Of a stretch of 64,000 bases of DNA, positions 1 to 8,878 are shown piece after piece. Both the position numbers and the translations under genes were made by a program. The first letter of the stretch is position 1, and every line of letters begins with the position of its first letter. Below the pieces are notes generated by a model, which did not search any database, was not told the origin of the DNA, and saw only the letters and a program-made list of their open reading frames with translations. Location: positions 1 through 64,000 of the forward strand of contig NZ_CP072827.1 of NCBI RefSeq assembly GCF_017916255.1, written 5' to 3'. The DNA comes from Streptomyces mobaraensis NBRC 13819 = DSM 40847. Lineage in GTDB: Bacteria; Actinomycetota; Actinomycetes; Streptomycetales; Streptomycetaceae.

Positions 1-166
1 GCGCGCGGTCTGCTCCGCAGACACGACGCGCCGCCGCTACGCGGCGGAAGGTCGCCGCGCTCCGCGCGGCTTGGCCGGCCACTCCGTGGCCGGTGCAGAC
101 AACTCCGTTGTCTGCGGCTCGGATCGCTCCGCGATCCGGCCAGACGGAATCCGCTCCGCGAATTCC
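1..166. repeat. Streptomyces-type telomere hairpin array
   Basis: Seven consecutive inverted repeats fill this stretch: 8-22, 31-47, 54-70, 75-93, 95-115, 120-138 and 146-166. Stems are 6 to 9 bp with a 3-nt loop, TCC in six and TAC in one; the last stem has one mismatch. Closely packed palindromes with small purine/pyrimidine loops are the known architecture of Streptomyces linear replicon ends, where the 3' overhang folds and is patched by terminal protein. The outermost short palindrome of the archetypal telomere is not visible, so the extreme few bases may be missing or this is a variant telomere class. The chromosome end would lie at base 1. Confidence 0.85.
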
Positions 167-510
167 TAAAGCAGCCAGCTGCGGGATGGGGGCGGTGTGC
201 GAGTAACTGGCTTTACAACCTGGGAGATTGCTGGTACTTCTCCTCTTGTTCCATGGCTGACCACCCATCAGGTCTTCTGCCGTTGTTCCAGGGCGATGTC
301 CAGAACGACGGCCTGAGGGTTCACCCGAAAGAGGAGGGCCGACCACCCCGACGATCACCGGGTTCCGGTAGCGTGAACTTGCGACTCACCTCTCCATGCT
401 ACCCCGGCAACCGGATGCATCATCCGTAAGGTTTGGGGATACGCCCACCCCCTCCGGCGACCTCCTCCTCTGTTGGCCTTCGCCTCCTGATGGTCTGGAA
501 GGAATTCATC
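167..510. other. Subtelomeric spacer, no gene seen
   Basis: No reading frame with good codon use was found between the telomere hairpins and the helicase start. The region is lower in GC than its surroundings and must hold the helicase promoter. The helicase frame is open upstream to a TTG at 433, but the ATG at 511 has a better ribosome binding site. Confidence 0.5.
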
Positions 511-3162
511 ATGCCCACGGCCCCCATGTCCGACCGACAGGCCCGCTCTCTCGGTGAGCCCGTCATCCCCGCACGTGACCATCAACCCGACCTCCTCAAC
601 AAGGTGGTGGCAGAACTCCAGCCCCAACCCGGGGCCGGGATCCCAGAGAAAGGGCTACGGGTGACCCTTGCTGCCGCGCCCGGCTCAGGAAAGACATGGA
701 TCAGCCGGGAAGTGGCACGACGGCTGGCCCCGCGCCGGCGGGTCCTGGTGATGGTCCACACGCTCGACCTACTGGTCCAGACAGTGGCGTGGTGGAGGAC
801 CGCCGGCCACACCGAGCCGGGCATCGCAGTCTGCTCACCGATAGGCAACGCGGAGGAACTGAAGGAGCTGGGGGTACGGTGCACCACGAGTGCGCCGCGG
901 CTGGCGCTGTGGGGCGGTAGCGGACCGGTCACGGTCTTCGCGACCTACGCCTCGCTCGCGTACCGCCGCCGGGGCGGCGAGATAGTGCCGGGACCGCTGG
1001 AAGAGGCCATGGCAGGCCTGTACGGACAGCAACTGGCTCCGTTCGACCTCGCCGTCGTGGACGAGGCGCACCGCACCTCCGGAGCGCGGGGGAAGCCGTG
1101 GGCCATCATCCATGACAACACGCGCATCCGGGCAGACCGCCGGCTGTACATGACGGCCACGCCCCGGTTGTGGGAGATCCCGGAATCCGTGGACGGCAAG
1201 GCGGGGCCGGCTCGTGGGGAGGAGGGGGTGGGCGGGCAGCTGGTCGCCTCTATGGACGATGAGGAGATCTACGGGCGGCAGATCGGCTTCGGGCTGCTGG
1301 AAGCGATCGAGCGCGGTGTCCTGGCCCGGTTCGAGATCGACGTGCTGGAGATCCGCGACCCTGCCGCCCAGGACGAGCTGACGGAGCAGCAGGCGCGGGA
1401 GCGGCGGCTGGCGGCTTTGCAGGCCGCGCTGCTGACGCGCTGGAAGGAGAGCGGGCTGCGGTCTGTGCTCTCCTTCCACCACCGCACCCGGGACGCGATG
1501 GGCTTCGCCCGGAGCCTGCCCTCGGTCGCCACCGACCTGTACGAGAGCGACCCTGGTCGTTACCCGGACCCTGCCAGGACGGTGGCGGAATGGCTTTCCG
1601 GTGAGCACCCTCTGGGCTACCGTCGGCAGGTGGTGGGCCGGTTCGCCGACGGGCTCGACGACGACGGCGCCGAGACGGTGATGTCGTTCCTGGCGACGTG
1701 CAAGGTCCTCGGGGAGGGCGCGGACATCACCGGGAGACGCGGTGTCGACGCCGTGGTGTTCGCCGACACCCGCGGCAGTGTGGTCGATGTCGTGCAGAAC
1801 ACCGGCCGCGCACTACGGCAGACGCCCGGCGAAGGAAAGATCGCGCGGGTCCTCGTGCCTATCTTCCTCCGGCCGGATGAGGACCCGCAGGACATGGTGT
1901 CCTCCCCCAGCTACCGGCCCCTGGTCGCTGTCCTCCAGGCGCTGCGCGCCCACGATGAGCAGATCATCGAGAAACTCGTCCTGCGCCAGGAGCACAGCGG
2001 CCGCGGAACCGCCGACGAGGTCCTCGTCGACGACCCCCAGTACATCCGCGACACCGGCACAGGCCAGGAACAGCAGGGCGCCGAGAAGGACGGGGGCGCG
2101 GCCGGGTGCGAGGGGATGCCGGGGGATGCGGCGCTGCTGCGGTTCTTCGCTCCGCGCGATGCGATCACGGTTGCGCGGTTCCTGCGTACCCGGGTTCTGC
2201 AGCCCCAGTCCGAGGTATGGCTGACCGGCTACCACCTTTTGTGCCGGTGGGTGGCCGGGCACGGGCACGCCCGCGTCCCTCTGCAGGAACGCGTCCCGCG
2301 CAGCAGTCAGGCGCAGCCCGGTGACGGTTGGGAGAGGGACTATGCGCTGGGGCAGTGGTGCGCCGAGCAGCGGCGGGCGCACCGGGACGGGACGCTGCGG
2401 GCGTGGAGGTTCCAGCTGCTGGACGAGCTCGGCATGGAGTGGGAGGGGGCCGACGCGCGGTTCGCGGCGAAGATCGCGGTCTACCGGCGCTACTACGACG
2501 AGCACGGCACTCTCGCCGCTCCTCTGGCAGCGGTCTTCGAAGGGCAGCCCGTGGGTCAGGAGTTGTCCAACCTGCGCAAGCCCCACGGCCTGGGGAAGAA
2601 GCCCGAGCGGGCGCAGCGGCGGCGGGAGCTGCTGGAGGCGATCGACCCCGACTGGAATCCCCAGTGGCCCCTGGCCTGGCAGCGGCGCTGGGCGAAGGTG
2701 AAATGGTGTCTGGACGGTGGGGCGCAGCTGGCCGACCTCCGGCCCGGCCTGATGGTCGACGGGGAAGATGTCGGTGCCTGGATCGCCGAGCAGCACCTTT
2801 CCTGGCAGGGCCTGAGCGCCGGTCAGCGCGAGCGGCTCGCCGTGCTCGGCATCCGCGTGCCGGCCGGTGAACTCGAAACCGCCGCCCTCCCGGCCCTCGA
2901 AGCAGCCGGTGCCGTCGTGCTGCCGGCCACGGCGACCCCATGGGAACGCGGCACAGCGGCTCTGCGCCAGTACAAGGCGCGCGAAGGGCATGTGCGGGTC
3001 CCGCGTGCGCACCGGGAGACCATCCGTATCGATCACGGCGACGACGGGCTCCGCGAGGAACACGTCCGCCTCGGCATCTGGCGCAGCAACACCCGCAGCC
3101 GCCGCGACCGCCTCACCGACACCCAGCGTCAGGAAGCGCAACGCCTCGGCCTCCTCACCTGA
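511..3162 (+). CDS. Telomere-proximal DEAD/DEAH helicase with helicase-associated repeats (TtrA-like)
   Basis: An 883-residue superfamily 2 helicase. Walker A (AAPGSGKT) is near residues 55-62, the DEAH box (VVDEAH) near 182-187 and motif III (TATPR) near 216; the second RecA-like domain follows. From about residue 590 to the end there are three or four helicase-associated domains, each with the pattern LGxWxxxQR...L...L..LG. The family and its position as first gene inside a telomere fit the TtrA-like terminal helicases of Streptomyces linear chromosomes and plasmids, which have been linked to conjugal transfer and end biology. The ATG at 511 is preceded by GGAAGGAA; the frame could extend to a TTG at 433. 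Substrate (telomeric DNA) is inferred from position. Confidence 0.85.
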   Translation: MPTAPMSDRQARSLGEPVIPARDHQPDLLNKVVAELQPQPGAGIPEKGLRVTLAAAPGSGKTWISREVARRLAPRRRVLVMVHTLDLLVQTVAWWRTAGHTEPGIAVCSPIGNAEELKELGVRCTTSAPRLALWGGSGPVTVFATYASLAYRRRGGEIVPGPLEEAMAGLYGQQLAPFDLAVVDEAHRTSGARGKPWAIIHDNTRIRADRRLYMTATPRLWEIPESVDGKAGPARGEEGVGGQLVASMDDEEIYGRQIGFGLLEAIERGVLARFEIDVLEIRDPAAQDELTEQQARERRLAALQAALLTRWKESGLRSVLSFHHRTRDAMGFARSLPSVATDLYESDPGRYPDPARTVAEWLSGEHPLGYRRQVVGRFADGLDDDGAETVMSFLATCKVLGEGADITGRRGVDAVVFADTRGSVVDVVQNTGRALRQTPGEGKIARVLVPIFLRPDEDPQDMVSSPSYRPLVAVLQALRAHDEQIIEKLVLRQEHSGRGTADEVLVDDPQYIRDTGTGQEQQGAEKDGGAAGCEGMPGDAALLRFFAPRDAITVARFLRTRVLQPQSEVWLTGYHLLCRWVAGHGHARVPLQERVPRSSQAQPGDGWERDYALGQWCAEQRRAHRDGTLRAWRFQLLDELGMEWEGADARFAAKIAVYRRYYDEHGTLAAPLAAVFEGQPVGQELSNLRKPHGLGKKPERAQRRRELLEAIDPDWNPQWPLAWQRRWAKVKWCLDGGAQLADLRPGLMVDGEDVGAWIAEQHLSWQGLSAGQRERLAVLGIRVPAGELETAALPALEAAGAVVLPATATPWERGTAALRQYKAREGHVRVPRAHRETIRIDHGDDGLREEHVRLGIWRSNTRSRRDRLTDTQRQEAQRLGLLT

Positions 3163-3431
3163 CAGTGAGGATTGGCCATGGCATCGCCCGGAGGTCTGGC
3201 CCTCCACCTGTCTGACGCTTCAGTTGTCCTCGTGGTGAATCGTGGGCCGGCCGGGCGATGCCGTCTGGCGCGTGGCCGGCCGGGCTTCCGTGACTTCATA
3301 GGAGTCAGCTTCGCCCCCGCACCGGGACACTGTTGTCCGGAAGGCAGGGCGGAGGGGTGTAGCGCCGTTCACGTGTTCGCGGCGGTAGCACTGGTCTGGG
3401 CTGGAGGGCCGAAGGCGGTCCGACACCCGCT

Positions 3432-4505
3432 CTACTCGGCAGCGGAGACCATGCTGAAGCGGTCGAAGCGCTTCGGCGTGCTGAACATGGGTCGTGCCCA
3501 GTACCCGCCGGTGTCACGGCGCTTTAGTACGTCCTCCACGATCTCTCCCGCATCGCGGTCGAAGCCGGCGGGGGCGAGGGAGACTCGGTGGCAGAGCAGG
3601 TCCGACTCACCCTGCGAATATCCCTCCCACTTGCCGGAGTCGTAGCGCTTCTCGGGCCTGATGACGTCGAGGAGCTGGTAGGCGTCGAGGGCCTGGTGCG
3701 TCTCGTATGCCTTCCGCCCCAACCCGTAAAGGCCCTGCCTTATATCGCCGGTGACGTAGGTAATGGTGAGCGGGTCGCCCTCCTCGGCGCCGACTTCGGC
3801 GCCGGCGTACTTGAGACGGTCGAACCACATGAGCAAGGCGGCGATCTCGCTGTTGGTGAGCACATGCACCCAGCCGCAGGTGAAGAACTCGGCCGGGATC
3901 TCGATGTACGGCTCAGTGTCGTCAGCGGCGGTGTACGGGATGGCCGAGCTGACGGTGCTGGTCCCGTTCTCGCACAGGAGCTGCAATCCGGTGCTGAAGC
4001 GGCCAGGTCCGGTGTTGGCCCGCACGAGGGCCATCTCCTCCAGCGTCTTCAAGGCTTGGGTGATCTGGCGTCGGCGGTTGACGTCCTCGGACGCCAGCTG
4101 GATGCCAGGACCGGCGTATTGGCTCACAGAAGCCGACAGGCTCATCCATGACACCGGGTGCTTTGCCGTCGACTCCACGGGATAGGGGGTGCCCCACTGC
4201 TTGCCCGGCCCCACGGCGCACTGCGCGGCGTACAGCATCGTCAGCATGAGCCGGAGTTGGAGTCCTTTCGGGGTGACCATGCGGGCCGCGAACGGCTGCT
4301 CCTCCTTCGGAAGCGGCTTCCGCTCGTCTTCCAAGATCCTCATTTCGTCAAGCCGGTAGAAGGCCTGACGGACTCGGACGGAGGCGGGCCTCTGCCCTTG
4401 CTCCCAGATCCGGCGCATGACCTGGTTGACGCCCCCGAGCATGCGGCTGCGAAGGGTCTGAAGGTGTGCAAGGCGTGTGTCGACCTTGCCGTCCTTGGGA
4501 CGCAT
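3432..4505 (-). CDS. Hypothetical protein, possible winged-helix DNA-binding or replication-type protein
   Basis: A 357-residue soluble protein with no signal peptide or membrane segment. I do not recognise its family. The order of predicted helices around residues 70-200 and the stretch LTNSEIAALLMWFDRL (about 215-230) look like the winged-helix layout of plasmid replication or partition proteins, but no diagnostic motif is present. The start ATG at 4505 follows AAGGTGG. The gene lies alone, convergent with the telomeric helicase, and its upstream region holds a long inverted repeat (4524-4617), which would suit autoregulation or a replication origin. Function is unassigned. Confidence 0.7.
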   Translation of the reverse strand: MRPKDGKVDTRLAHLQTLRSRMLGGVNQVMRRIWEQGQRPASVRVRQAFYRLDEMRILEDERKPLPKEEQPFAARMVTPKGLQLRLMLTMLYAAQCAVGPGKQWGTPYPVESTAKHPVSWMSLSASVSQYAGPGIQLASEDVNRRRQITQALKTLEEMALVRANTGPGRFSTGLQLLCENGTSTVSSAIPYTAADDTEPYIEIPAEFFTCGWVHVLTNSEIAALLMWFDRLKYAGAEVGAEEGDPLTITYVTGDIRQGLYGLGRKAYETHQALDAYQLLDVIRPEKRYDSGKWEGYSQGESDLLCHRVSLAPAGFDRDAGEIVEDVLKRRDTGGYWARPMFSTPKRFDRFSMVSAAE

Positions 4506-4523
4506 CTCGATCCACCTTTTGGA

Positions 4524-4617
4524 AACTACGGATTGATTCTCATGCTCTGTGATCCATCAATTACTCACCCATTTCCGGTTTCTCTGGTCAGCATGTCATG
4601 CGAGTTAATCCGTAGTT
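4524..4617. promoter_or_regulatory. AT-rich inverted repeat upstream of the 357-residue protein
   Basis: A perfect 11-bp inverted repeat (AACTACGGATT at 4524-4534, AATCCGTAGTT at 4607-4617) continues inward imperfectly for about 26 bp per arm. The arms flank roughly 70 bp much richer in A+T than the rest of the window. It starts 19 bp upstream of the 4505 start codon. It could be a two-site operator or a small replication origin; the sequence does not decide between them. Confidence 0.5.
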
Positions 4618-4800
4618 GAGAGTACCGGACGACCCCTCAGACGGGCTACATCATTTGATGTGTGAGGCGCTGAACAGGGCCCCACAGGCGGCCTGGTGGG
4701 CTTCTCCAGCCGCGTCCAATCGGGGGCTCCGGAGCATCGACGCCGGCAAGCACTTGGTGCTCCGGGCCTCCCAATCGCGAAAGAGGCGGTACCTCTGTCA

Positions 4801-5022
4801 ATGGAACGTACAGCAGAAGAGCACACCGAGCCCAGCCCGGGAGCCGAGCTCCAGGAAGAAGGCGGTGCCAACTACAGCCGTTCCCTGAGGTGGGTGACCT
4901 TCGGCTTCACAGCGGCCTGCACCGTGAGCGGCACGGCCATCGCCCTGACAGTCTCCCCACCAGTCGGACTGGCTCTGCTCGCAGTTGCGGCTCCCGCCAT
5001 CACGATTCAGATCCGCCGGTAA
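4801..5022 (+). CDS. Small two-helix membrane protein, unknown function
   Basis: A 73-residue protein with a polar, acidic N-terminus (about residues 1-26) followed by two hydrophobic segments, about 30-48 and 50-68, and a basic tail (QIRR). The frame is open further upstream to 4696, but the ATG at 4801 begins the sensible protein. A weak purine-rich site (AGAGG) lies about 14 bases upstream. No family was recognised. Small proteins of this layout are common on actinomycete linear plasmids and subtelomeric regions, so position is consistent but not informative about role. Confidence 0.45.
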   Translation: MERTAEEHTEPSPGAELQEEGGANYSRSLRWVTFGFTAACTVSGTAIALTVSPPVGLALLAVAAPAITIQIRR

Positions 5023-5619
5023 ATCCCGGATGGCCGCAGTCCTCGGGCTGCGGCCATCCGCCCCGGCCCCTGCCCGATCCAGAAGTGGGCTGGGATCTGC
5101 GCGCGAAGGACGGCACTCTCCACTGGCATCGCTGCGCCCGGCACTGCCACCCGCTGAGCGCCCCCGCGCCGGAACAGCGCTACAAGGGTGCTCCCCCGCC
5201 TGCCGCGTCTCAGCCGTCCAGGAAGGCGGCCAGGGCGCAGCGTTGCTCTTCCTCGCGGGCGATCTGCCGGGCGAGGAGGTCACGTCGGCGTACGGGGTGA
5301 CGGCGGCGAGGGCTCCGGAGTTCGGTCGGCTCCAGGGCCTCCACCTCCCACTGCACCGGGCCCACGCCGCGCTCAACGCCGCAGACGCCGTCCAGGAGCC
5401 GGGCAGTGACGACGCGCACGAAGCGGCAGGCGGCGGACTCGGCGAGGCGCGCGAGCTGATCGGGCAGGCCCGCGACCACGTCCTGGTCGTCTACGCCCTC
5501 GCACATGCGCGGATCGGCCTGCCGCCCGACGCGGTCTGGAATGCGATCTGGCACCGCCAGCTCGTGCGACTTCGCCTGTTCCGGGCCGAGGGCGGCCGAC
5601 GGGCCGGACTCCTTGCCGG

Positions 5620-6040
5620 ACCACGGTGGTTCCGCGGCAGTGGCCTCGGAAAATGGGTGCAAACGCAGCATGTGCGGTGGAAGGGCCTGGCCGAGGCGCA
5701 GCGAGCGGCGCTCAAGGATCTGCGGATGGGCCCCGCCGCCGGCGACGCACGCGTCCGCGCGGCGGGGGCCCCAGGCGCGGCGCAGCCGCAGTGAGCGGGC
5801 CATGGAAATCGTCCTCGCCGCCCGGCAGCACCTGGAGGAGGCCGGGCCTGTCGTCGATGAGGCGGGGAGGATCATCGTCGCCGCCTCCTACCGGCCCGTC
5901 ATTACCGGACGCGAGATTCAGCTCCGCAAGCGGCGTACCCGGTACGGGCCGGGTTCGACAGCTACCCGGCCGAGTTGCATGCCGTGTTCCACGGACCCGG
6001 ACTGCCCTGGGTGAGGGAGGCACACCGGCCGGAAGGCTGA
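5620..6040 (+). pseudogene. Relic of a helicase-associated-domain protein
   Basis: One frame encodes LGKWVQTQHVRWKGL followed by AEAQRAALKDLRM (about 5645-5728), which closely follows the helicase-associated repeat pattern seen in the telomeric helicase. A second frame then carries a sensible stretch from 5802 (HLEEAGPVVDEAGRIIVAAS), and a third frame ends with FDSYPAELHAVFHGPGLPW and a stop at 6038-6040. Protein-like segments spread over several frames suggest a decayed gene. How far it extends upstream of 5620 is unclear. The helicase-domain match is by eye only. Confidence 0.4.
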
Positions 6041-6087
6041 GGCGAGCACGTCATACGCTCCGGGCGGCGGGCCCAGGCAGGGGCCGG

Positions 6088-6631
6088 TCACTGGTAGAGG
6101 AAGTCCGTCCACCACACCTGTAGCCCATCGACCAAGACAACCGCGTTGTCCGCCGCTTCCCGACGCTGCGCGGCACTGCACGCGTCGTACATAACGCCGA
6201 AGGGTGGCCCCTGGTTGTGGTATTCCGCAGCGTGTCGGCGGAAGGTGGTCGAGGGGCGGAAAATGGTGCCCGCCGACGCGACCTCGTCCACGAGCTCCTC
6301 GGGAAGCCCGCCGTACACCTCGGACGTGATCCAGCATGCCCAGTCCACCAGCTTGCGCGTCGCCCCTACGCTGGCCGCGACGCGGGTCGAGGAGCAGCGG
6401 GCGGCAGGTGGGATCAGGGCATTCGTCCACCGTCGCATAAAACAGCTGGTCCAGCAGGGCGTCGCCCGCCGGCTCCTGGACGCCAGGCAGGTAGGACTCG
6501 GAAGGCGGAACGAACGTCCGTTGGCGTTGCTGGGCCGTCTCCGCAGTGTGTACGTGGTCAGCGCTGATCACCGTGTGTTCCACGGCCTTCTCGGCAGGCT
6601 CGTGTCCGGCATTGCAGCTCCTTGTCCTCAT
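6088..6631 (-). pseudogene. Frameshifted hypothetical gene
   Basis: Two protein-like segments in different frames abut near 6410-6440. The upstream part (6631 to about 6430) reads EKAVEHTVISADHVHTAETA through DALLDQLFYATVDE. The downstream part (about 6420 to 6088) reads RKLVDWACWITSEVYGGLPE through VVLVDGLQVWWTDFLYQ, then stops. Amino-acid composition is normal in each segment and poor elsewhere in the same frames. An AAGGAG site lies before an ATG at about 6617, but that frame closes after 14 codons, so a second lesion is possible. Family not recognised. Confidence 0.45.
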
Positions 6632-6770
6632 CCTTATCGTCGCGCCCCTGCGCGCGGGGTGGGTCTGTCACGGCTGATCTCGGTTTGTCGGTCTAGGTGA
6701 GGCGGCCTTCACGTGCGTGGAATCTGTCCGTGCGGTCCTGTGGCCGTGTGGGAGGGAGGTGTGCGGCTCC

Positions 6771-8000
6771 TCATGTGCGGAGCAGGCGGGCCTGGTGGTG
6801 CCAGGCTGGGCCGGGGTGCGGGTGGTCGAGGGTGGGGATGGGGTGGCTGGCATCCTTCACGAGGGCTTTGAGGCGGTGGCCGAAGGATTTGCTGAACAGG
6901 TGGAAGTGGCCGGGTGCGCCTTCGAGCTGGCGGAAGAGGCGTGCGGCTTGCAGGTAGGGCCGTGCGTGGGGCGGGATCGCGTACCAGACGCGGGGTGGCG
7001 GATGGTCTTGGTCGTACTCGCCGCTGAAAGGCTCGGGCAGGGCGAGCCGGGAGCCGTCGTGGTGCACGTCATCGACGGTGGCGTGGACGAGGCGGTCGGT
7101 GGCGGCTCCGGTACACAACAAGGCGGCTAGCGCGGCGACCTGGGTCGGTCCGGGTACAGCCCGGCTGATGCGGTACGCGACCTGGGCGGTGAACGGGACC
7201 GTGCAGATGCCCGGGCCGCCGGCGGCGGCGAGATCAGCGGGGTGGGCCAGGCGCAGGCCGGCTGCCGCGAAGCCGTCCCGGGCGCCGTGGATGCGGGCGG
7301 TGGTGTACTCGAGGGTGGGGCTGAGCGCAGTCAGGCGCGACAGGAAGAGCTCCACGTCGCGCTGGTCGGGCAGTGCCGGCAAGGTGGCGCGGTGCCAGGC
7401 CAGCCAGTTGTGGGCGGCGAGCAGCCCTGCACGATGCTGGCCGAAGAGGCGGGGCGCGGACCGTCTGGCGGGTGGAGCGCCGTGTGCCACGGTTGCGGCA
7501 GAGGATCTTGTTGTCGATGGCTGCTGCCGGGCGGGGCGCGGGCTCGGAAGGCTCGGCCGAGGTGCGGCGTGCTGGGTGAACAGGCGCAGGGCGGCGGGGG
7601 TGTCGAGGTGCTCGAGTTCACCGGCGAGGCCGGCTTCGGCGAGGTGCGTGGTGAGGCGGGCACGCTCGCCGGTGGTGGCGCCGCTGGCTATCAGGATCAG
7701 GCGGATGCCGGTCACCTCGCGGAGCACGGAGAGCTGTTCGGTGCGTTCGGGGGTGAGCATGTGCGCCCGCAGGACGGTCAGCTGGCGGATGTCATCGATG
7801 GTGATCCAGCAGGCGGCGGCCCGCCAGGCCGGTTGTGCGGTGATGACCGGGCTGTGGGTGGGTGCGTAGGCGGTGCGGCCGAGCGCGGCCAGGATGTCGC
7901 GGGCAAGGAACGCGGAAGTGACGGTGGCGGGGGTGGGATCGACCGTGATCCGGCCTTGGCGGGGGTTGGCCCAGTGGCGGGCCGCGCGGGCCAGCGCCAC
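6771..8000 (-). CDS. Transposon accessory protein, unknown family
   Basis: A 409-residue frame at the end of the transposon operon. The expected start is a GTG at 8070, overlapping the stop of the preceding ATPase gene, but a single-base shift between 8000 and 8070 separates it from this frame, so the gene is probably lightly damaged. The N-terminal part (LILIASGATTGER, about residues 100-112) looks like the sensor strand of a P-loop ATPase without its Walker A. The C-terminal half (about 230-400) has an alpha-helical pattern loosely like a tyrosine recombinase catalytic domain, but the conserved Arg, His and Tyr cannot be placed with confidence. No TniQ-type zinc ligands are present. It may act in target choice. 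Confidence 0.5.
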   Translation of the reverse strand: MALARAARHWANPRQGRITVDPTPATVTSAFLARDILAALGRTAYAPTHSPVITAQPAWRAAACWITIDDIRQLTVLRAHMLTPERTEQLSVLREVTGIRLILIASGATTGERARLTTHLAEAGLAGELEHLDTPAALRLFTQHAAPRPSLPSPRPARQQPSTTRSSAATVAHGAPPARRSAPRLFGQHRAGLLAAHNWLAWHRATLPALPDQRDVELFLSRLTALSPTLEYTTARIHGARDGFAAAGLRLAHPADLAAAGGPGICTVPFTAQVAYRISRAVPGPTQVAALAALLCTGAATDRLVHATVDDVHHDGSRLALPEPFSGEYDQDHPPPRVWYAIPPHARPYLQAARLFRQLEGAPGHFHLFSKSFGHRLKALVKDASHPIPTLDHPHPGPAWHHQARLLRT

Positions 8001-8066
8001 ATCGTCCGCCGTGTCGGTGATGAGGGCGAGCGGCGGGATGGGGGCCGGAGCGGAGCACCGTCGGCG

Positions 8067-8878
8067 TCACCCGATGCTCCCGTCGTCCACGCGGGCGGCG
8101 AGCTGCTCGATCCATCTGCGGCAGGCGGCGGGGGCGGTGGATCGGATACGGCGGGCCTGGTGGGTGAGCAAGGCCCAGCGGCCGCAGCCGGCCGTGCGCG
8201 AAGTGGCCGTCCAGATGGCGCAGTTGGGCACCGGAGGCCTGCCGCCACAGCGGGTGCAGGCGGCGGGCGGCGAGTGGCACCAGGTCAGCATCCAGCGGGC
8301 GGATCTCGCACCACAGGGCGGCCCGGGTGCCCAGCAATCGGCGTATCGCGCAGCACGCTCTCGCTCTTCTCTCCGGCGATCAGCACGGTGCACAGGCCGT
8401 CGGGCAGGCTGTCGTAGAGGTAGCGCAGGTACTCGAGGGCGGCGAGGGAAAGCTGGTGTGCTTCGTCGACCACCACGGTCTGCGGGCCCGGCGGCCAGCG
8501 CGTCCAGGACGGCGGCGTCGCACACCCCGGGGTCGTCGGGCGGCGGGCCGGGAAGGTGAAGGGCGTCATGGAAAGCCGTGCGCAGGTCGGCCGGGGTGGG
8601 GCGGGAGGGCAGGCTGAGCACGCATGGACCGGTGGGCTGGGTGGCCCGCGAGCAACGGCGTGGGCGGCGAAGGTCTTGCCCACACCGGAGGCACCGGTCA
8701 CACAGAGCATCGCGCGCCGGGCGAAGCAGACCTCGACGGCGCGGCTAACGTCCAGGAGGCCGGGGGTGCACAGCCCTTGAAGGCCTTCACCGTCCAGGAA
8801 GTGCGCTGAGGGATCAACGGGGTTCGGCACCGGGGCGAGCAACGGGCCGGTGCCGCCGCGCCGGGCAGCCGTCAGCAC
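8067..8878 (-). pseudogene. Second AAA+ ATPase of the transposon, multiply frameshifted
   Basis: The start overlaps the end of the TnsC-like gene by 7 bp. One frame gives Walker A (TGASGVGKT), a second continues with TPADLRTAFHDALHLPG, the first returns for Walker B (TVVVDEAHQLS) and VLIAGEKSESVL, and further shifts are needed to reach the conserved end WIEQLAARVDDGSIG at 8067. At least four frame changes are required, all in GC-rich runs. An intact ancestor would be a TniB-like transposition regulator of about 270 residues. Either the gene is dead or the assembly has indel errors here. Confidence 0.6.

Noticed and set aside
835..1608. Long minus-strand frame opposite the helicase
   Set aside because: Antisense of a strong gene in high-GC DNA; no domain and poor composition.
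1813..3207. 464-codon minus-strand frame opposite the helicase C-terminus
   Set aside because: Gene-length but antisense to helicase-associated repeats, and not protein-like.
5210..5875. 221-codon minus-strand frame
   Set aside because: Arg/Ala-rich; the plus strand carries the recognisable helicase-associated segment.
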